64,000 nucleotides of DNA from an uncultured Eubacteriales bacterium. GTDB lineage: Bacteria; Bacillota; Clostridia; Oscillospirales; Oscillospiraceae. The stretch covers positions 1-64,000 of the forward strand of contig URHT01000002.1 of assembly GCA_900547745.1 (NCBI GenBank), written 5' to 3'. The position numbers and the translations under genes were made by a program. Below, piece by piece: positions 29,664 to 37,913 of the stretch. Within the stretch, counting starts at the first letter, position 1. Every line of letters starts with the position of its first letter. Below the pieces are notes generated by a model that saw only the letters and a list, made by a program, of their open reading frames with translations, ran no database searches and was not told the origin of the DNA.

Positions 29664-30386
29664 TCAGTTTGTAACATACAGCTGCCGGTAGGGATCGGTG
29701 CTGTTGGGCGTGACGACGGTGAACGGATGGCGCAGGAGCGCATCGCAGCGCCCGCCGAACAGGCGGCAGAACGTATGCAGATACGGCTCGATCTCCCGCA
29801 GCTCGTCCTGAACGGCGGGACGTGCCACGACCTGACCGGGAAACAGGATGTCCCGGCAGTCGGAGCGGAGGAACAGCTTCCCGCCGTGCATGCCGGTGCA
29901 GGGGAAGTTGCTGACGATGGGGCGGCTGCCGTCCGTCAGTCCCAGTACGATGATGATGCCGCCGGCCTGATATTCGCCCAGAAAGCTGCCGGCCCGGCCG
30001 CCAATGACCATGACGGGCAGCTTGTCGCCGTAGGCCTTCATGTGGATACCGGCGCGGTAGCCCGCATTGCCCGCGACGTAAAGCTCGCCGCCCCGCATGG
30101 CATAGCCCGCGGCGTCGCCGATGCTGCCGTGGACGATGATGCGCCCGGCGTTCATGGTGTCGCCCACGGCGTCCTGCGCGTCGCCGCGTACCTCGATGCA
30201 CGCGCCGTCCAGATAGGCGCCCAGCGCATTGCCGGGCGTGCCCGTGATGGTAAGGCGGTCATGCCCCCGCCCCGCGCCGATGAACCGCTGTCCCAGACAG
30301 CCCGTTACCGCAACATCTCCGGCGCAGTCCCGTATGGCCGCGTTCAGCTGCCGGTAGTCCAGCTGGGATGCATCAATATGGGTCAT
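29664..30386 (-). CDS. Glutamate synthase, GXGXG (beta-helix) subunit
   Basis: A 240-residue protein formed almost entirely of the right-handed beta-helix GXGXG domain that ends the large subunit of ordinary glutamate synthase; repeated G-x-x-G turns run from about residue 30 to 190 (GDAAGYAMRGGELYVAGNAGYRAG). As a separate gene it corresponds to archaeal-type GltB3. It packs against the amidotransferase and FMN subunits to shape the ammonia tunnel. The ATG at 30386 follows GGAGGTG. It lies 33 bp after gltB2. Confidence 0.85.
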   Translation of the reverse strand: MTHIDASQLDYRQLNAAIRDCAGDVAVTGCLGQRFIGAGRGHDRLTITGTPGNALGAYLDGACIEVRGDAQDAVGDTMNAGRIIVHGSIGDAAGYAMRGGELYVAGNAGYRAGIHMKAYGDKLPVMVIGGRAGSFLGEYQAGGIIIVLGLTDGSRPIVSNFPCTGMHGGKLFLRSDCRDILFPGQVVARPAVQDELREIEPYLHTFCRLFGGRCDALLRHPFTVVTPNSTDPYRQLYVTN

Positions 30387-30419
30387 TATAGCACACCTCC
30401 GCACATTCTGTACATGAAA

Positions 30420-31925
30420 TTATTCACCGGCATGGGAAATTCCCAATATGGCAAGCTCCCGGTCGGTCATGCCGATGCCCCGGAGCATCAGCCGGTTGCC
30501 CCGCAGGGCCTCGATGGAGTTGATGCCCATGCCGCCCATCATCTCCTTGATCTCATGCTTCCATGCCGTCAGCAGGTTCACCAGCCGGCGGCTGCCGCTT
30601 TCGATATCCAGCCGTTTGACCAGCTCCGGATCCTGCGTGGCGATGCCCCAGCTGCACCGGCCGGTCTGGCAGGTGCGGCAGAGGTGGCAGCCCAGCGCCA
30701 GCAGCGCCGCCGTGCCGATATAGCAGGCGTCCGCGCCCAGCGCCACTGCCTTGACCACGTCCGCCGAGGAGCGGATGCTGCCGCTGACGATCAGTGAGAC
30801 GCGGTTCCGGATGCCCTCGTCCCGCAGACGCTGATCCACGGCGGCCAGCGCCAGCTCAATGGGGATGCCCACGGCGTCCCGGATGCGGGTGGGGGCCGCG
30901 CCCGTCCCGCCGCGGAAGCCGTCGATGGCGATGATATCCGCGCCGCTGCGGGCGATGCCGCTGGCGATGGCGGCGATGTTATGTACCGCCGCCACCTTGA
31001 CGATCACGGGCTTCCGGTACTCGGTGGACTCCTTCAGAGAGTACACCAGCTGCCGGAGATCCTCGATGGAGTAGATGTCGTGGTGCGGGGCGGGGGAGAT
31101 GGCGTCCGCCCCCTCCGGTACCATTCTGGTGCGGGATACATCTCCCACGATCTTGGTGCCGGGCAGATGGCCGCCGATACCGGGCTTTGCGCCCTGTCCC
31201 ATCTTGATCTCGATGGCGGCGCCGGCCTCCAGATACTGCTTGTGTACGCCGAACCGGCCGGACGCCACCTGCACGATGGTGTTTTCGCCATAGGCGTAGA
31301 GATCCTCGTGGAGGCCGCCCTCGCCGGTGTTGTAGCAGATGCCAAGCTCCTGCGCCGCCCGGGCCAGACAGACATGGGCGTTGTAGCTGATGGAGCCGTA
31401 GCTCATGGCGGAGAACATCACCGGCATGGACAGCTGTATCTGCGGCGGCAGGCGGCAGTCCAGACGTCCGTTTTCATCCCGGCGGATGGTGTCCGGCTTT
31501 TCGCCCAGAAACACCCGCGTCTCCATAGGCTCCCGCAAGGGATCGACCGGCGGGTTCGTTACCTGCGAGGCGTTAATGAGCAGCCTGTCCCAGTACACGG
31601 GAAAGCGCTTCGGGTTGCCCATGGAGGACAGCAGGACGCCGCCGCTGGCCGCCTGCTTGTAGATCTCCTTGACGGTGTCCTCGTCCCAGTTGGCGTTCTC
31701 CCGGAAGGCGCAGTCGCTTTTTTTGACCTTCAGCGCGTGGGTGGGACAGAAGCACACGCAGCGCTGACAGTCCACGCATTTGCTGTCATCGCTGGTCATG
31801 CGGCCCCGCTGGCTGTCGAAGGCGTGTACGCCGTGGGCGCACTGCTTTTCGCAGACGCGGCAGGCCGTGCATTTTTCGCTGTCGCGGAGGACCTCAAACT
31901 GCGGGTAGATGTAGCCGACTCCCAT
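30420..31925 (-). CDS. Glutamate synthase, ferredoxin plus FMN-binding subunit
   Basis: A 501-residue subunit corresponding to archaeal-type GltB2. Residues about 15-70 are a two-cluster ferredoxin domain (CTACRVCEKQCAHG and CVDCQRCVCFCP), and residues about 130-500 are the FMN-binding TIM-barrel glutamate synthase core (GIGGHLPGTKI, DGFRGGTGAAP), with the 3Fe-4S ligands near CHLCRTCQTGRC. It reduces the imine of 2-oxoglutarate to glutamate. No GltD (NADPH subunit) is in the window. The ATG overlaps the gltB1 stop (TGATG). Confidence 0.9.
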   Translation of the reverse strand: MGVGYIYPQFEVLRDSEKCTACRVCEKQCAHGVHAFDSQRGRMTSDDSKCVDCQRCVCFCPTHALKVKKSDCAFRENANWDEDTVKEIYKQAASGGVLLSSMGNPKRFPVYWDRLLINASQVTNPPVDPLREPMETRVFLGEKPDTIRRDENGRLDCRLPPQIQLSMPVMFSAMSYGSISYNAHVCLARAAQELGICYNTGEGGLHEDLYAYGENTIVQVASGRFGVHKQYLEAGAAIEIKMGQGAKPGIGGHLPGTKIVGDVSRTRMVPEGADAISPAPHHDIYSIEDLRQLVYSLKESTEYRKPVIVKVAAVHNIAAIASGIARSGADIIAIDGFRGGTGAAPTRIRDAVGIPIELALAAVDQRLRDEGIRNRVSLIVSGSIRSSADVVKAVALGADACYIGTAALLALGCHLCRTCQTGRCSWGIATQDPELVKRLDIESGSRRLVNLLTAWKHEIKEMMGGMGINSIEALRGNRLMLRGIGMTDRELAILGISHAGE

Positions 31926-33019
31926 CAGAACTTCCCCTCCTTTACGCGCACGATCACCGGCTCGCCGCCTGCCGGTGCATAGATGTTCTCCGCATCAGGC
32001 TCCATGGCGCGGATAGCCGCCTCCTCGCTGGCGATGTACACCCTGTCGCCCTTTTCGCCCACCACCATGCTGCGCAGCTTCAGCCGGTCGTTGAGGGCCA
32101 TAAGCCCGCCCTCAAAGCCCAGCACGATGGAAAAGGGCCCGGTGATCAGCAGGCTGGAAAAGACCTTGCGGAGATACAGCAGCTTCTCCTGCTCCTCCGG
32201 GGGCCTCCGGGCAATGGTAGACCAGAACGGGGCGGCGATGACGGCGGCCATCTCCTCCAGAGACAGCTTCTGCCGCCGCAGCAGGTAGTCGGCGATGTAG
32301 GTGATGACCTCCGTATCCGTCTGGAGGGTACACTTGTAGCCGAACATCTCCATGAAGCGCCGGTTGGCGTCGTAGGAGGAGATCTCGCCGTTGTGGACGA
32401 CGGAGTAGTTCAGCAGGGCAAAGGGATGCGCGCCGCCCCACCAGCCGGGGGTATTGGTGGGGTAGCGGCCATGGGCCGTCCAGCTGTACGCCTCGTACTC
32501 GTCCAGCCGGTAGAAGTACCCCACGTCCTCCGGGTAGCCCACAGCCTTGAAAACGCCCATGTTCCTGCCGCTGGAGAAGACATACGCGCCCTTCATCCGG
32601 GTGTTGATGGCCATGACGGTGCGGGTCACGCACTCCTCTTCATCGATCTGCATGGAGGCCAGCACGCTGCGCAGCGGCGTCACGAAAAAGCGCCAGATCA
32701 GCGGCTCGCCGGTGATGGCGGGGGTCGTCCGGATGGGGATGCGTTCCAGATGGACGATCTCCATCGTCTCCCGGAGGAAGGCCTCGCAGTTCTTCCGGGC
32801 GGTGCGATCCTCCAGAAACATGTGCAGGGCGAAAAAGTCCCTGTACTCGGGGTAAATACCGTAGGCCGCGAAGCCGCCGCCCAGACCGTTGGAGCGGTCG
32901 TGCATGGGGCGCATGCTCTCGATGATCTTCTCACCGGTCATCCGCTGTCCGTCTCTTGCGATAACGGCAGAGATCGCGCAGCCCGACGGGATGCGGATCT
33001 GGCCCTCCAGCTTGTCCAT
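31925..33019 (-). CDS. Glutamate synthase, class II amidotransferase subunit
   Basis: A 364-residue subunit corresponding to archaeal-type GltB1. The nucleophile is Cys14 in IRIPSGCAISAVI, preceded by a short propeptide as in glutamate synthases, so maturation by cleavage is expected. Other Ntn features seen: GRYPTNTPGWWGGAHPF, NYSVVHNGEISSYDANR and TDTEVITY. It releases ammonia from glutamine for the FMN subunit. The start at 33019 follows TAGGAG; the open frame upstream runs through the attenuator and promoter and is rejected. First gene of the operon. Confidence 0.88.
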   Translation of the reverse strand: MDKLEGQIRIPSGCAISAVIARDGQRMTGEKIIESMRPMHDRSNGLGGGFAAYGIYPEYRDFFALHMFLEDRTARKNCEAFLRETMEIVHLERIPIRTTPAITGEPLIWRFFVTPLRSVLASMQIDEEECVTRTVMAINTRMKGAYVFSSGRNMGVFKAVGYPEDVGYFYRLDEYEAYSWTAHGRYPTNTPGWWGGAHPFALLNYSVVHNGEISSYDANRRFMEMFGYKCTLQTDTEVITYIADYLLRRQKLSLEEMAAVIAAPFWSTIARRPPEEQEKLLYLRKVFSSLLITGPFSIVLGFEGGLMALNDRLKLRSMVVGEKGDRVYIASEEAAIRAMEPDAENIYAPAGGEPVIVRVKEGKF

Positions 33020-33052
33020 ATCATCAACTCCTAAACTCCAGATGCATAAAAA

Positions 33053-33110
33053 GAAAAACGGCGGTGCTGTGCAGGCGCAGTACCTCCGTACCTGCAGAAC
33101 ACCGTCGTTC
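33053..33110 (-). promoter_or_regulatory. gltB1 leader: intrinsic terminator overlapped by a 5' hairpin
   Basis: Read leftward from the start site near 33110: hairpin GAAC-GACGGT-GTTC (33097-33110, six-base loop), then a long terminator stem (ACGGTGTTCTGCAGG against CCTGCACAGCACCGCCGT, with mismatches) ending in TTTTTCTTTTT. The 5' arm of the terminator uses the second half of the small hairpin, so only one can form. This is the layout for ANTAR-mediated antitermination. The loop has G at position 4 but G rather than A at position 1. Confidence 0.6.
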
Positions 33111-33116
33111 GACTTC

Positions 33117-33145
33117 AGTATACACCGCGATTTTGGCGCTTTCAA
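33117..33145 (-). promoter_or_regulatory. Promoter of the gltB1-gltB2-gltB3-glnA-nitR operon
   Basis: Leftward -35 TTGAAA (33140-33145), a 17-bp spacer and -10 TATACT (33117-33122). Confidence 0.75.
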
Positions 33146-33230
33146 TGCGGCAGATTGCAAAAAAATGCTTTTGCGGAATTTTCGTATTCTGTCAGAATGT
33201 GAAAAAAACGGTGCCTTTACGTTTTTGCGG

Positions 33231-33259
33231 TTGACTTTTGAAGCGGTTGGGTGTATATT
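33231..33259 (+). promoter_or_regulatory. glnN promoter
   Basis: -35 TTGACT (33231-33236), a 17-bp spacer and -10 TATATT (33254-33259); predicted start near 33266. It diverges from the glt operon promoter, whose -35 is about 86 bp away. Confidence 0.75.
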
Positions 33260-33271
33260 CGGCCACATTGA

Positions 33272-33324
33272 GAGACACAGGCGTCTCGGAGGGCGATCCC
33301 TCTGCGGCGCAGGTGTCTTTTTTT
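33272..33324 (+). promoter_or_regulatory. glnN leader: ANTAR-type hairpin overlapping an intrinsic terminator
   Basis: Hairpin P1 GAGAC-ACAGGC-GTCTC (33272-33287) has a six-base loop with A at position 1 and G at position 4, the ANTAR-protein recognition rule. The terminator pairs GACAC (33274-33278) with GTGTC (33313-33317), encloses a GAGGG-CGAT-CCCTC inner hairpin, and ends in seven Ts (33318-33324). P1 and the terminator base share nucleotides and are mutually exclusive. Confidence 0.65.
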
Positions 33325-33349
33325 ACTTTTTCTGAAAGGAAGCACGACT

Positions 33350-35446
33350 ATGTTGACTGTACCGGAATACTTCGGAAGCCTGGTTTTTGACAGCCGCGTC
33401 ATGAAGGCCCGTCTGCCCGCAGATGTATATCGTTCCCTGAAGCACACCATCCAGAAGGGGGCCAAGCTCGACCCCTCCGTGGCCAATGCTGTCGCCGCGG
33501 CCATGAAGGACTGGGCAGTCGAGAACGGCGCGACCCACTTCACCCACTGGTTCCAGCCGCTGACCGGTATCACCGCCGAAAAGCACGATAGCTTCATCAC
33601 CCCCGCCCCCGACGGCCGGGTGCTGATGGAGTTCTCCGGCAAGGAGCTGATCAAGGGCGAGCCGGATGCCTCCTCCTTCCCCTCCGGCGGCCTGCGCGCC
33701 ACCTTCGAGGCCCGGGGCTACACGGCGTGGGATCCCACCAGCTACGCCTTTATCAAGGGCAAGACCCTCTGTATCCCCACGGCCTTCTGCTCCTACGGCG
33801 GCGAGGCGCTGGACAAGAAAACGCCCCTGCTGCGGAGCATGGAGGCCCTCAACAAGCAGGCGCTGCGCATCCTGAAGCTGTTCGGCCACGACGACGTGCG
33901 GCGCGTGACCTCCTCCGTGGGCCCGGAGCAGGAGTACTTCCTCATCGACAAGGCCATGTACGACAAGCGCCGCGACCTGATCTACACCGGCCGGACGCTG
34001 TTTGGCGCAAGGCCCCCCAAGGGGCAGGAGCTGGACGACCACTACTTCGGCTCCATCAAGCCCCGCGTGGCGGCCTATATGGAGGAGCTGAACGAGGAGC
34101 TTTGGAAGCTGGGCATCCTGGCCAAGACGGAGCACAACGAGGTGGCGCCCGCCCAGCATGAGCTGGCCCCCATCTACACCACCACCAATATTGCCACCGA
34201 CCACAACCAGCTGACCATGGAGATTATGCAGCGGGTGGCCGCCAAGTACGGTCTGGTGTGCCTGCTCCATGAGAAGCCCTTTGCCGGCGTCAACGGCAGC
34301 GGCAAGCACAATAACTGGTCCATCGCCACCGACACCGGCATCAATCTGCTGTCCCCCGGCGAGACGCCCTACGAGAACGCGCAGTTCCTGCTGTTCCTTG
34401 TGGCGGTGATCCAGGCCGTGGACGATTATCAGGGGCTGCTGCGCGCCGCCGTGGCCACCGCCGGCAACGACCACCGGCTGGGAGCCAACGAAGCGCCGCC
34501 CGCCGTGATCTCCGTCTTTCTGGGCGATGAGCTGACCGGCATTCTGGAGGCCATCGAGACGGATACGGCCTACAGCGGCGTGGAGAAGAAAAGGATGAAG
34601 CTGGGCGCGGATGTGCTGCCGCGCTTTATCCGCGACACCACCGACCGCAACCGGACCTCGCCCTTCGCCTTCACCGGCAACAAGTTCGAGTTCCGCATGC
34701 TGGGCTCCAGCAACTCCATCGCCTGCGCCAATATCATGCTGAACACCGCGGTGGCCGAGTCCCTGCGCCTGTTCGCCGACGAGCTGGAGAGGGCGGACGA
34801 CCTGCCCGCCGCGCTGCACGATCTGATCCAGCGCACCGTCAAGGCCCACAAGCGTATCATCTTCAACGGCAACGGCTACGACGACGCATGGATCAGGGAG
34901 GCCACCGAAAAGCGCGGCCTGCTGAACCTGCGGACAACGCCGGACGCTATCCCCATGCTGCTGCAGAAGCAGAACATGGACATGCTGGTGGCCCACAAGG
35001 TCTACACGGAGTCCGAGCTGCGCTCCCGCTACGAGATACAGCTGGAGAACTACTGCAAGACCGTCCGCATCGAGGCGCTGACCATGGTGGACATGGCCCG
35101 CAAGGAGATCCTGCCGGCGGTGGAGAGCTATGTCTCCGACCTTGCCGCCGCTGCCGCCGCCAAAAAGACGGTGGACGCGGATTTGCCCTGCGGCTATGAG
35201 ACGAAGAAGCTGCGCCGCCTGTCCTCGCTGGTGGATACCATCGACAGCCGGGTAGACGCGCTGGAGGAAAAGACGGTCAGACTGGACACGCTCCACGACC
35301 TGACGGAGGAGGCGGCCTTTATCCGCGACGAGATCATCCCCGCCATGTCCCAGCTGCGGGCCGCCGCCGACGAGGCCGAGACGCAGACGGCGGCCGGCTG
35401 CTGGCCGTTCCCCACCTACGGCGACCTGCTGTTCGGCGTCAAGTAA
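33350..35446 (+). CDS. glnN: Glutamine synthetase type III
   Basis: A 698-residue enzyme, the length of GSIII (about 700-730). The N-terminal GSIII domain contains [18 protein letters not shown] and [19 protein letters not shown]; the catalytic half contains [26 protein letters not shown] and [16 protein letters not shown]. It makes glutamine from glutamate, ammonia and ATP as a large dodecamer. The ATG at 33350 has AAAGGAAG upstream. It is read from its own promoter through an attenuator and diverges from the glutamate synthase operon, which carries a second, smaller synthetase. Confidence 0.96.
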   Translation: MLTVPEYFGSLVFDSRVMKARLPADVYRSLKHTIQKGAKLDPSVANAVAAAMKDWAVENGATHFTHWFQPLTGITAEKHDSFITPAPDGRVLMEFSGKELIKGEPDASSFPSGGLRATFEARGYTAWDPTSYAFIKGKTLCIPTAFCSYGGEALDKKTPLLRSMEALNKQALRILKLFGHDDVRRVTSSVGPEQEYFLIDKAMYDKRRDLIYTGRTLFGARPPKGQELDDHYFGSIKPRVAAYMEELNEELWKLGILAKTEHNEVAPAQHELAPIYTTTNIATDHNQLTMEIMQRVAAKYGLVCLLHEKPFAGVNGSGKHNNWSIATDTGINLLSPGETPYENAQFLLFLVAVIQAVDDYQGLLRAAVATAGNDHRLGANEAPPAVISVFLGDELTGILEAIETDTAYSGVEKKRMKLGADVLPRFIRDTTDRNRTSPFAFTGNKFEFRMLGSSNSIACANIMLNTAVAESLRLFADELERADDLPAALHDLIQRTVKAHKRIIFNGNGYDDAWIREATEKRGLLNLRTTPDAIPMLLQKQNMDMLVAHKVYTESELRSRYEIQLENYCKTVRIEALTMVDMARKEILPAVESYVSDLAAAAAAKKTVDADLPCGYETKKLRRLSSLVDTIDSRVDALEEKTVRLDTLHDLTEEAAFIRDEIIPAMSQLRAAADEAETQTAAGCWPFPTYGDLLFGVK

Positions 35447-35485
35447 AATCGAAAGGCGGCACTGCGCTGTGCCGTCACATAACGA

Positions 35486-35520
35486 GCAGGGCGGCGGGTC
35501 ATACCCGCCGCCCTGCTGTT
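35486..35520. terminator. Terminator between glnN and the convergent MATE gene
   Basis: A 14-bp stem GCAGGGCGGCGGGT / ACCCGCCGCCCTGC with a CAT loop. The tail TGTTCATT is only moderately T-rich. Confidence 0.7.
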
Positions 35521-35528
35521 CATTCAAG

Positions 35529-36941
35529 TCATTTCTCCGCGCCCGCCGGTGTCCGCAGCTCCTTGGGCAGCCAGAACTGCCGCCACAGGCAGAACAGGAA
35601 CAGCAGTCCCCGGAAGCACAGCTCCACGCACATGGCGATCCACGCGCCACGCAGACCCAGCTGCGCGGTGAGGAGCACCGTCAGTGTGATGCGCACGCCC
35701 CACATGCTGGCGAAGTTCAGCACGGAGCTGAGCAGAGAGCTGCCCGCTCCCTGAAACACTCCGGCGCACACGATGGCCGCGCCGAACAGCGGCTCGGAGA
35801 ACACCACGATCCGCAGCACCTCCGTCCCCAGCGACACCACCTCCGCATCGGGGCTGAGAATGCCGATGATCCACGGCGCCAGAACGTACATGGCCGCCGA
35901 CATCACCGCCATGATGGATATGCCCAGCAGCACCGTGACCCAGCCCAGCCGCGTCACCAGATCCCGCCGCCTGGCGCCCACGCTCTGGCCGATCAGCGTC
36001 ACCGCCGCGCTCTGCACACCGTAGCCCGGCATGTAGCACAGAGCCTCCGCCGTGACGGCAAAGGAGTTGGCGGCGATGGACACCGTGCCCAGCGGCGCGA
36101 TGATGCCGGTGGTGACGATCTGCCCGCCGGACATCACCATCTGCTCAATGGCCACCGGGATACCCAGCCGGACGGCCCGCCTCAGCTGCTCCGGTACGAA
36201 CCGCAGCTTCTCGCTTTTCCGCAGGCCCAGCATGGGGGAGCGCAGCAGGCACGCGCACATGATGCACGCCACCACCACCTCCGCCAGCGCCGTGCCCAGC
36301 GCCGCACCGGCCACGCCCAGGTCTGCGCCGGGCAGCGTGAAGCTGCCGATCTGCCGCGAGGGGAAGATGAACAGCAGATTGAATACCACGTCCAGTCCGC
36401 ACATCAGCACCAGCAGGACGCTGGGCGTCCGCATGTTGCCTCCGGCCTGCAGGAGCGCGGCGGCCAGACTGTTGAGCTGCAGAGCAGGGAGGGACAGGGC
36501 GAAGATGAGGAAGTACACGGACGCACCCTGCCAGATGCTCGCCTCCGCCCCCAGCCAGCGGGGGAGACTGCCGGAGACGGCGATGCCTGCCAGTGCCAGC
36601 ACCAGACCGAAAATCACGCCGATGATCAGACCCTGCCGCACCAGATTGCGGGCATCCCGCTCGTCGCCCGCGCCGATGCGCTGCGCCGTCTGGACGCAGA
36701 AGCCCACGGTCAGGGCACGGCACAGACCGCTCAGCAGCCATGTGCTGGAGGCCACCAGTCCGATGGCGGCGCTGGCCTCCCGGCCCAGATGGCCCACCAT
36801 GGACGAGTCGATATACTGCATGGCGATGGAGGACACCTGCGCCAGAATGGCCGGGATACTCAACTGCAGAGCCAGCAGCGTCTGCTGCCGCAGCGTCAGC
36901 TCCTCGCCGCCCCGCAGGGACAGCAGAAGATCTTTTTTCAC
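35529..36941 (-). CDS. MATE-family efflux transporter
   Basis: A 470-residue membrane protein with about 12 helices in two homologous halves, the MATE/NorM fold: SIPAILAQVSSIAMQYIDSSMVGHLG begins the first half and RRAVRLGIPVAIEQMVMSGGQIV the second. MATE proteins expel cationic drugs or metabolites using Na+ or H+. The start is GTG at 36941 after AAAGGAGG. It has its own promoter at 36977-37005. It is only distantly like the MATE protein at 54281. Confidence 0.9.
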   Translation of the reverse strand: MKKDLLLSLRGGEELTLRQQTLLALQLSIPAILAQVSSIAMQYIDSSMVGHLGREASAAIGLVASSTWLLSGLCRALTVGFCVQTAQRIGAGDERDARNLVRQGLIIGVIFGLVLALAGIAVSGSLPRWLGAEASIWQGASVYFLIFALSLPALQLNSLAAALLQAGGNMRTPSVLLVLMCGLDVVFNLLFIFPSRQIGSFTLPGADLGVAGAALGTALAEVVVACIMCACLLRSPMLGLRKSEKLRFVPEQLRRAVRLGIPVAIEQMVMSGGQIVTTGIIAPLGTVSIAANSFAVTAEALCYMPGYGVQSAAVTLIGQSVGARRRDLVTRLGWVTVLLGISIMAVMSAAMYVLAPWIIGILSPDAEVVSLGTEVLRIVVFSEPLFGAAIVCAGVFQGAGSSLLSSVLNFASMWGVRITLTVLLTAQLGLRGAWIAMCVELCFRGLLFLFCLWRQFWLPKELRTPAGAEK

Positions 36942-36976
36942 GGCGCATACCTCCTTTCGTTACAATCGTATCTCCT

Positions 36977-37005
36977 ACTATACCCGCTGCGGCGGGAAAG
37001 GTCAA
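36977..37005 (-). promoter_or_regulatory. Promoter of the MATE gene
   Basis: Leftward -35 TTGACC (37000-37005), a 17-bp spacer and -10 TATAGT (36977-36982). Confidence 0.75.
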
Positions 37006-37014
37006 GAGCGGAAA

Positions 37015-37044
37015 AGCAGCGCCCGCCGTCAGGCGGGCGCTGCT
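37015..37044 (-). terminator. Terminator of the TVP38-like gene
   Basis: AGCAGCGCCCGCC-GTCA-GGCGGGCGCTGCT perfect stem; read leftward it is followed by TTTTCC. Confidence 0.75.
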
Positions 37045-37052
37045 GCGTGTTT

Positions 37053-37781
37053 TCAGTGGTTTTTTTCGGACGGCCCGTCCTCCGCCGGTTTTTCATGGCG
37101 GCGGCAGACCTGCCGGTAGATGAGCAGGCCCACGCCGGCGATGGCCAGCGTGGCGGCGAAGGTGATGGCGGCGAACTGGTAGTTCTGCAGTCCCAGGGCG
37201 TTGCCGCCCACGGTGGACGTGATGATGGAGGGCAGCCGTCCCACCGAGGCGATGAGCAGCCACGACGGCCAGCGGAGATCCATCAGCCCCGCGAAGTAGC
37301 ACAGCAGATCCTTGGGCGTGCCCGGCACGGTGAACACCAGCCACAGCAGCGCCGTCCGCTTGGGGGAGGTCTTGAGGAACGCCAGCTTGTTCAGCTTTTC
37401 CTTAGGGAAGAACACCTCCACCAGCGGTACGCCCCATTTCCGCACCACGGCGAATACCGCCACGCTGCCCAAAAACGCGCCCAGCAGGCACAGCACCGTG
37501 CCCCATACCGCGCCAAAGGCGTAGCCACCCGCGATCTCCAGCGGCTCGCCGGGAATGACGGCCACCAGCACCTGCAGGAACACCATGCCTGCGTAGGCGG
37601 CCATGCCCCAGAAGCCATGATCCGCCACCCACGCCCGGAACACCTCCGGCTCCCGGGCGAAGCGCACCATGGGACGTCCCACGAACCACGCCAGCGCCGC
37701 CGACAGCAGGATAAAGATGGCGACAGCGCCGCCGGACAGCAGCTTTTTCTGTTTTTTGGTGAATGTGCGGTGCTGTTTCAT
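37053..37781 (-). CDS. TVP38/TMEM64 (VTT/DedA-like) family membrane protein
   Basis: A 242-residue membrane protein. After a first helix (about 14-35), the VTT domain shows FLQVLVAVIPGEPLEIAGGYAFG and the later FTVPGTPKDLLCYFAGLMDL, the re-entrant loop motifs of the family. Members are thought to act as lipid scramblases or in membrane homeostasis. A charged His/Lys-rich tail ends the protein. Monocistronic, leftward. Confidence 0.85.
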   Translation of the reverse strand: MKQHRTFTKKQKKLLSGGAVAIFILLSAALAWFVGRPMVRFAREPEVFRAWVADHGFWGMAAYAGMVFLQVLVAVIPGEPLEIAGGYAFGAVWGTVLCLLGAFLGSVAVFAVVRKWGVPLVEVFFPKEKLNKLAFLKTSPKRTALLWLVFTVPGTPKDLLCYFAGLMDLRWPSWLLIASVGRLPSIITSTVGGNALGLQNYQFAAITFAATLAIAGVGLLIYRQVCRRHEKPAEDGPSEKNH

Positions 37782-37880
37782 GGAACAGATGCCTCTTTCG
37801 TTCTTTCGTATGATATGCTCATCCTACCACAAAAACCGGGGGAATATTTGAACAGGAAATGAAGATTTGCTTAAACGCAG

Positions 37881-37908
37881 GCAGAGAGCCGCCTTGGCGG
37901 CTCTCTGC
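37881..37908 (-). terminator. Terminator of hom
   Basis: GCAGAGAGCCGCC-TT-GGCGGCTCTCTGC stem just beyond the hom stop; read leftward the tail is CTGCGTTTAAG, only weakly T-rich. Confidence 0.65.
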
Positions 37909-37913
37909 CCAGC

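Noticed and set aside
27702..30797. 1031-codon rightward open frame across nitR, glnA, gltB3 and part of gltB2
   Set aside because: It is antisense to four recognised genes, begins inside a terminator, and its translation is Arg/Gln/His-rich with no family motif.
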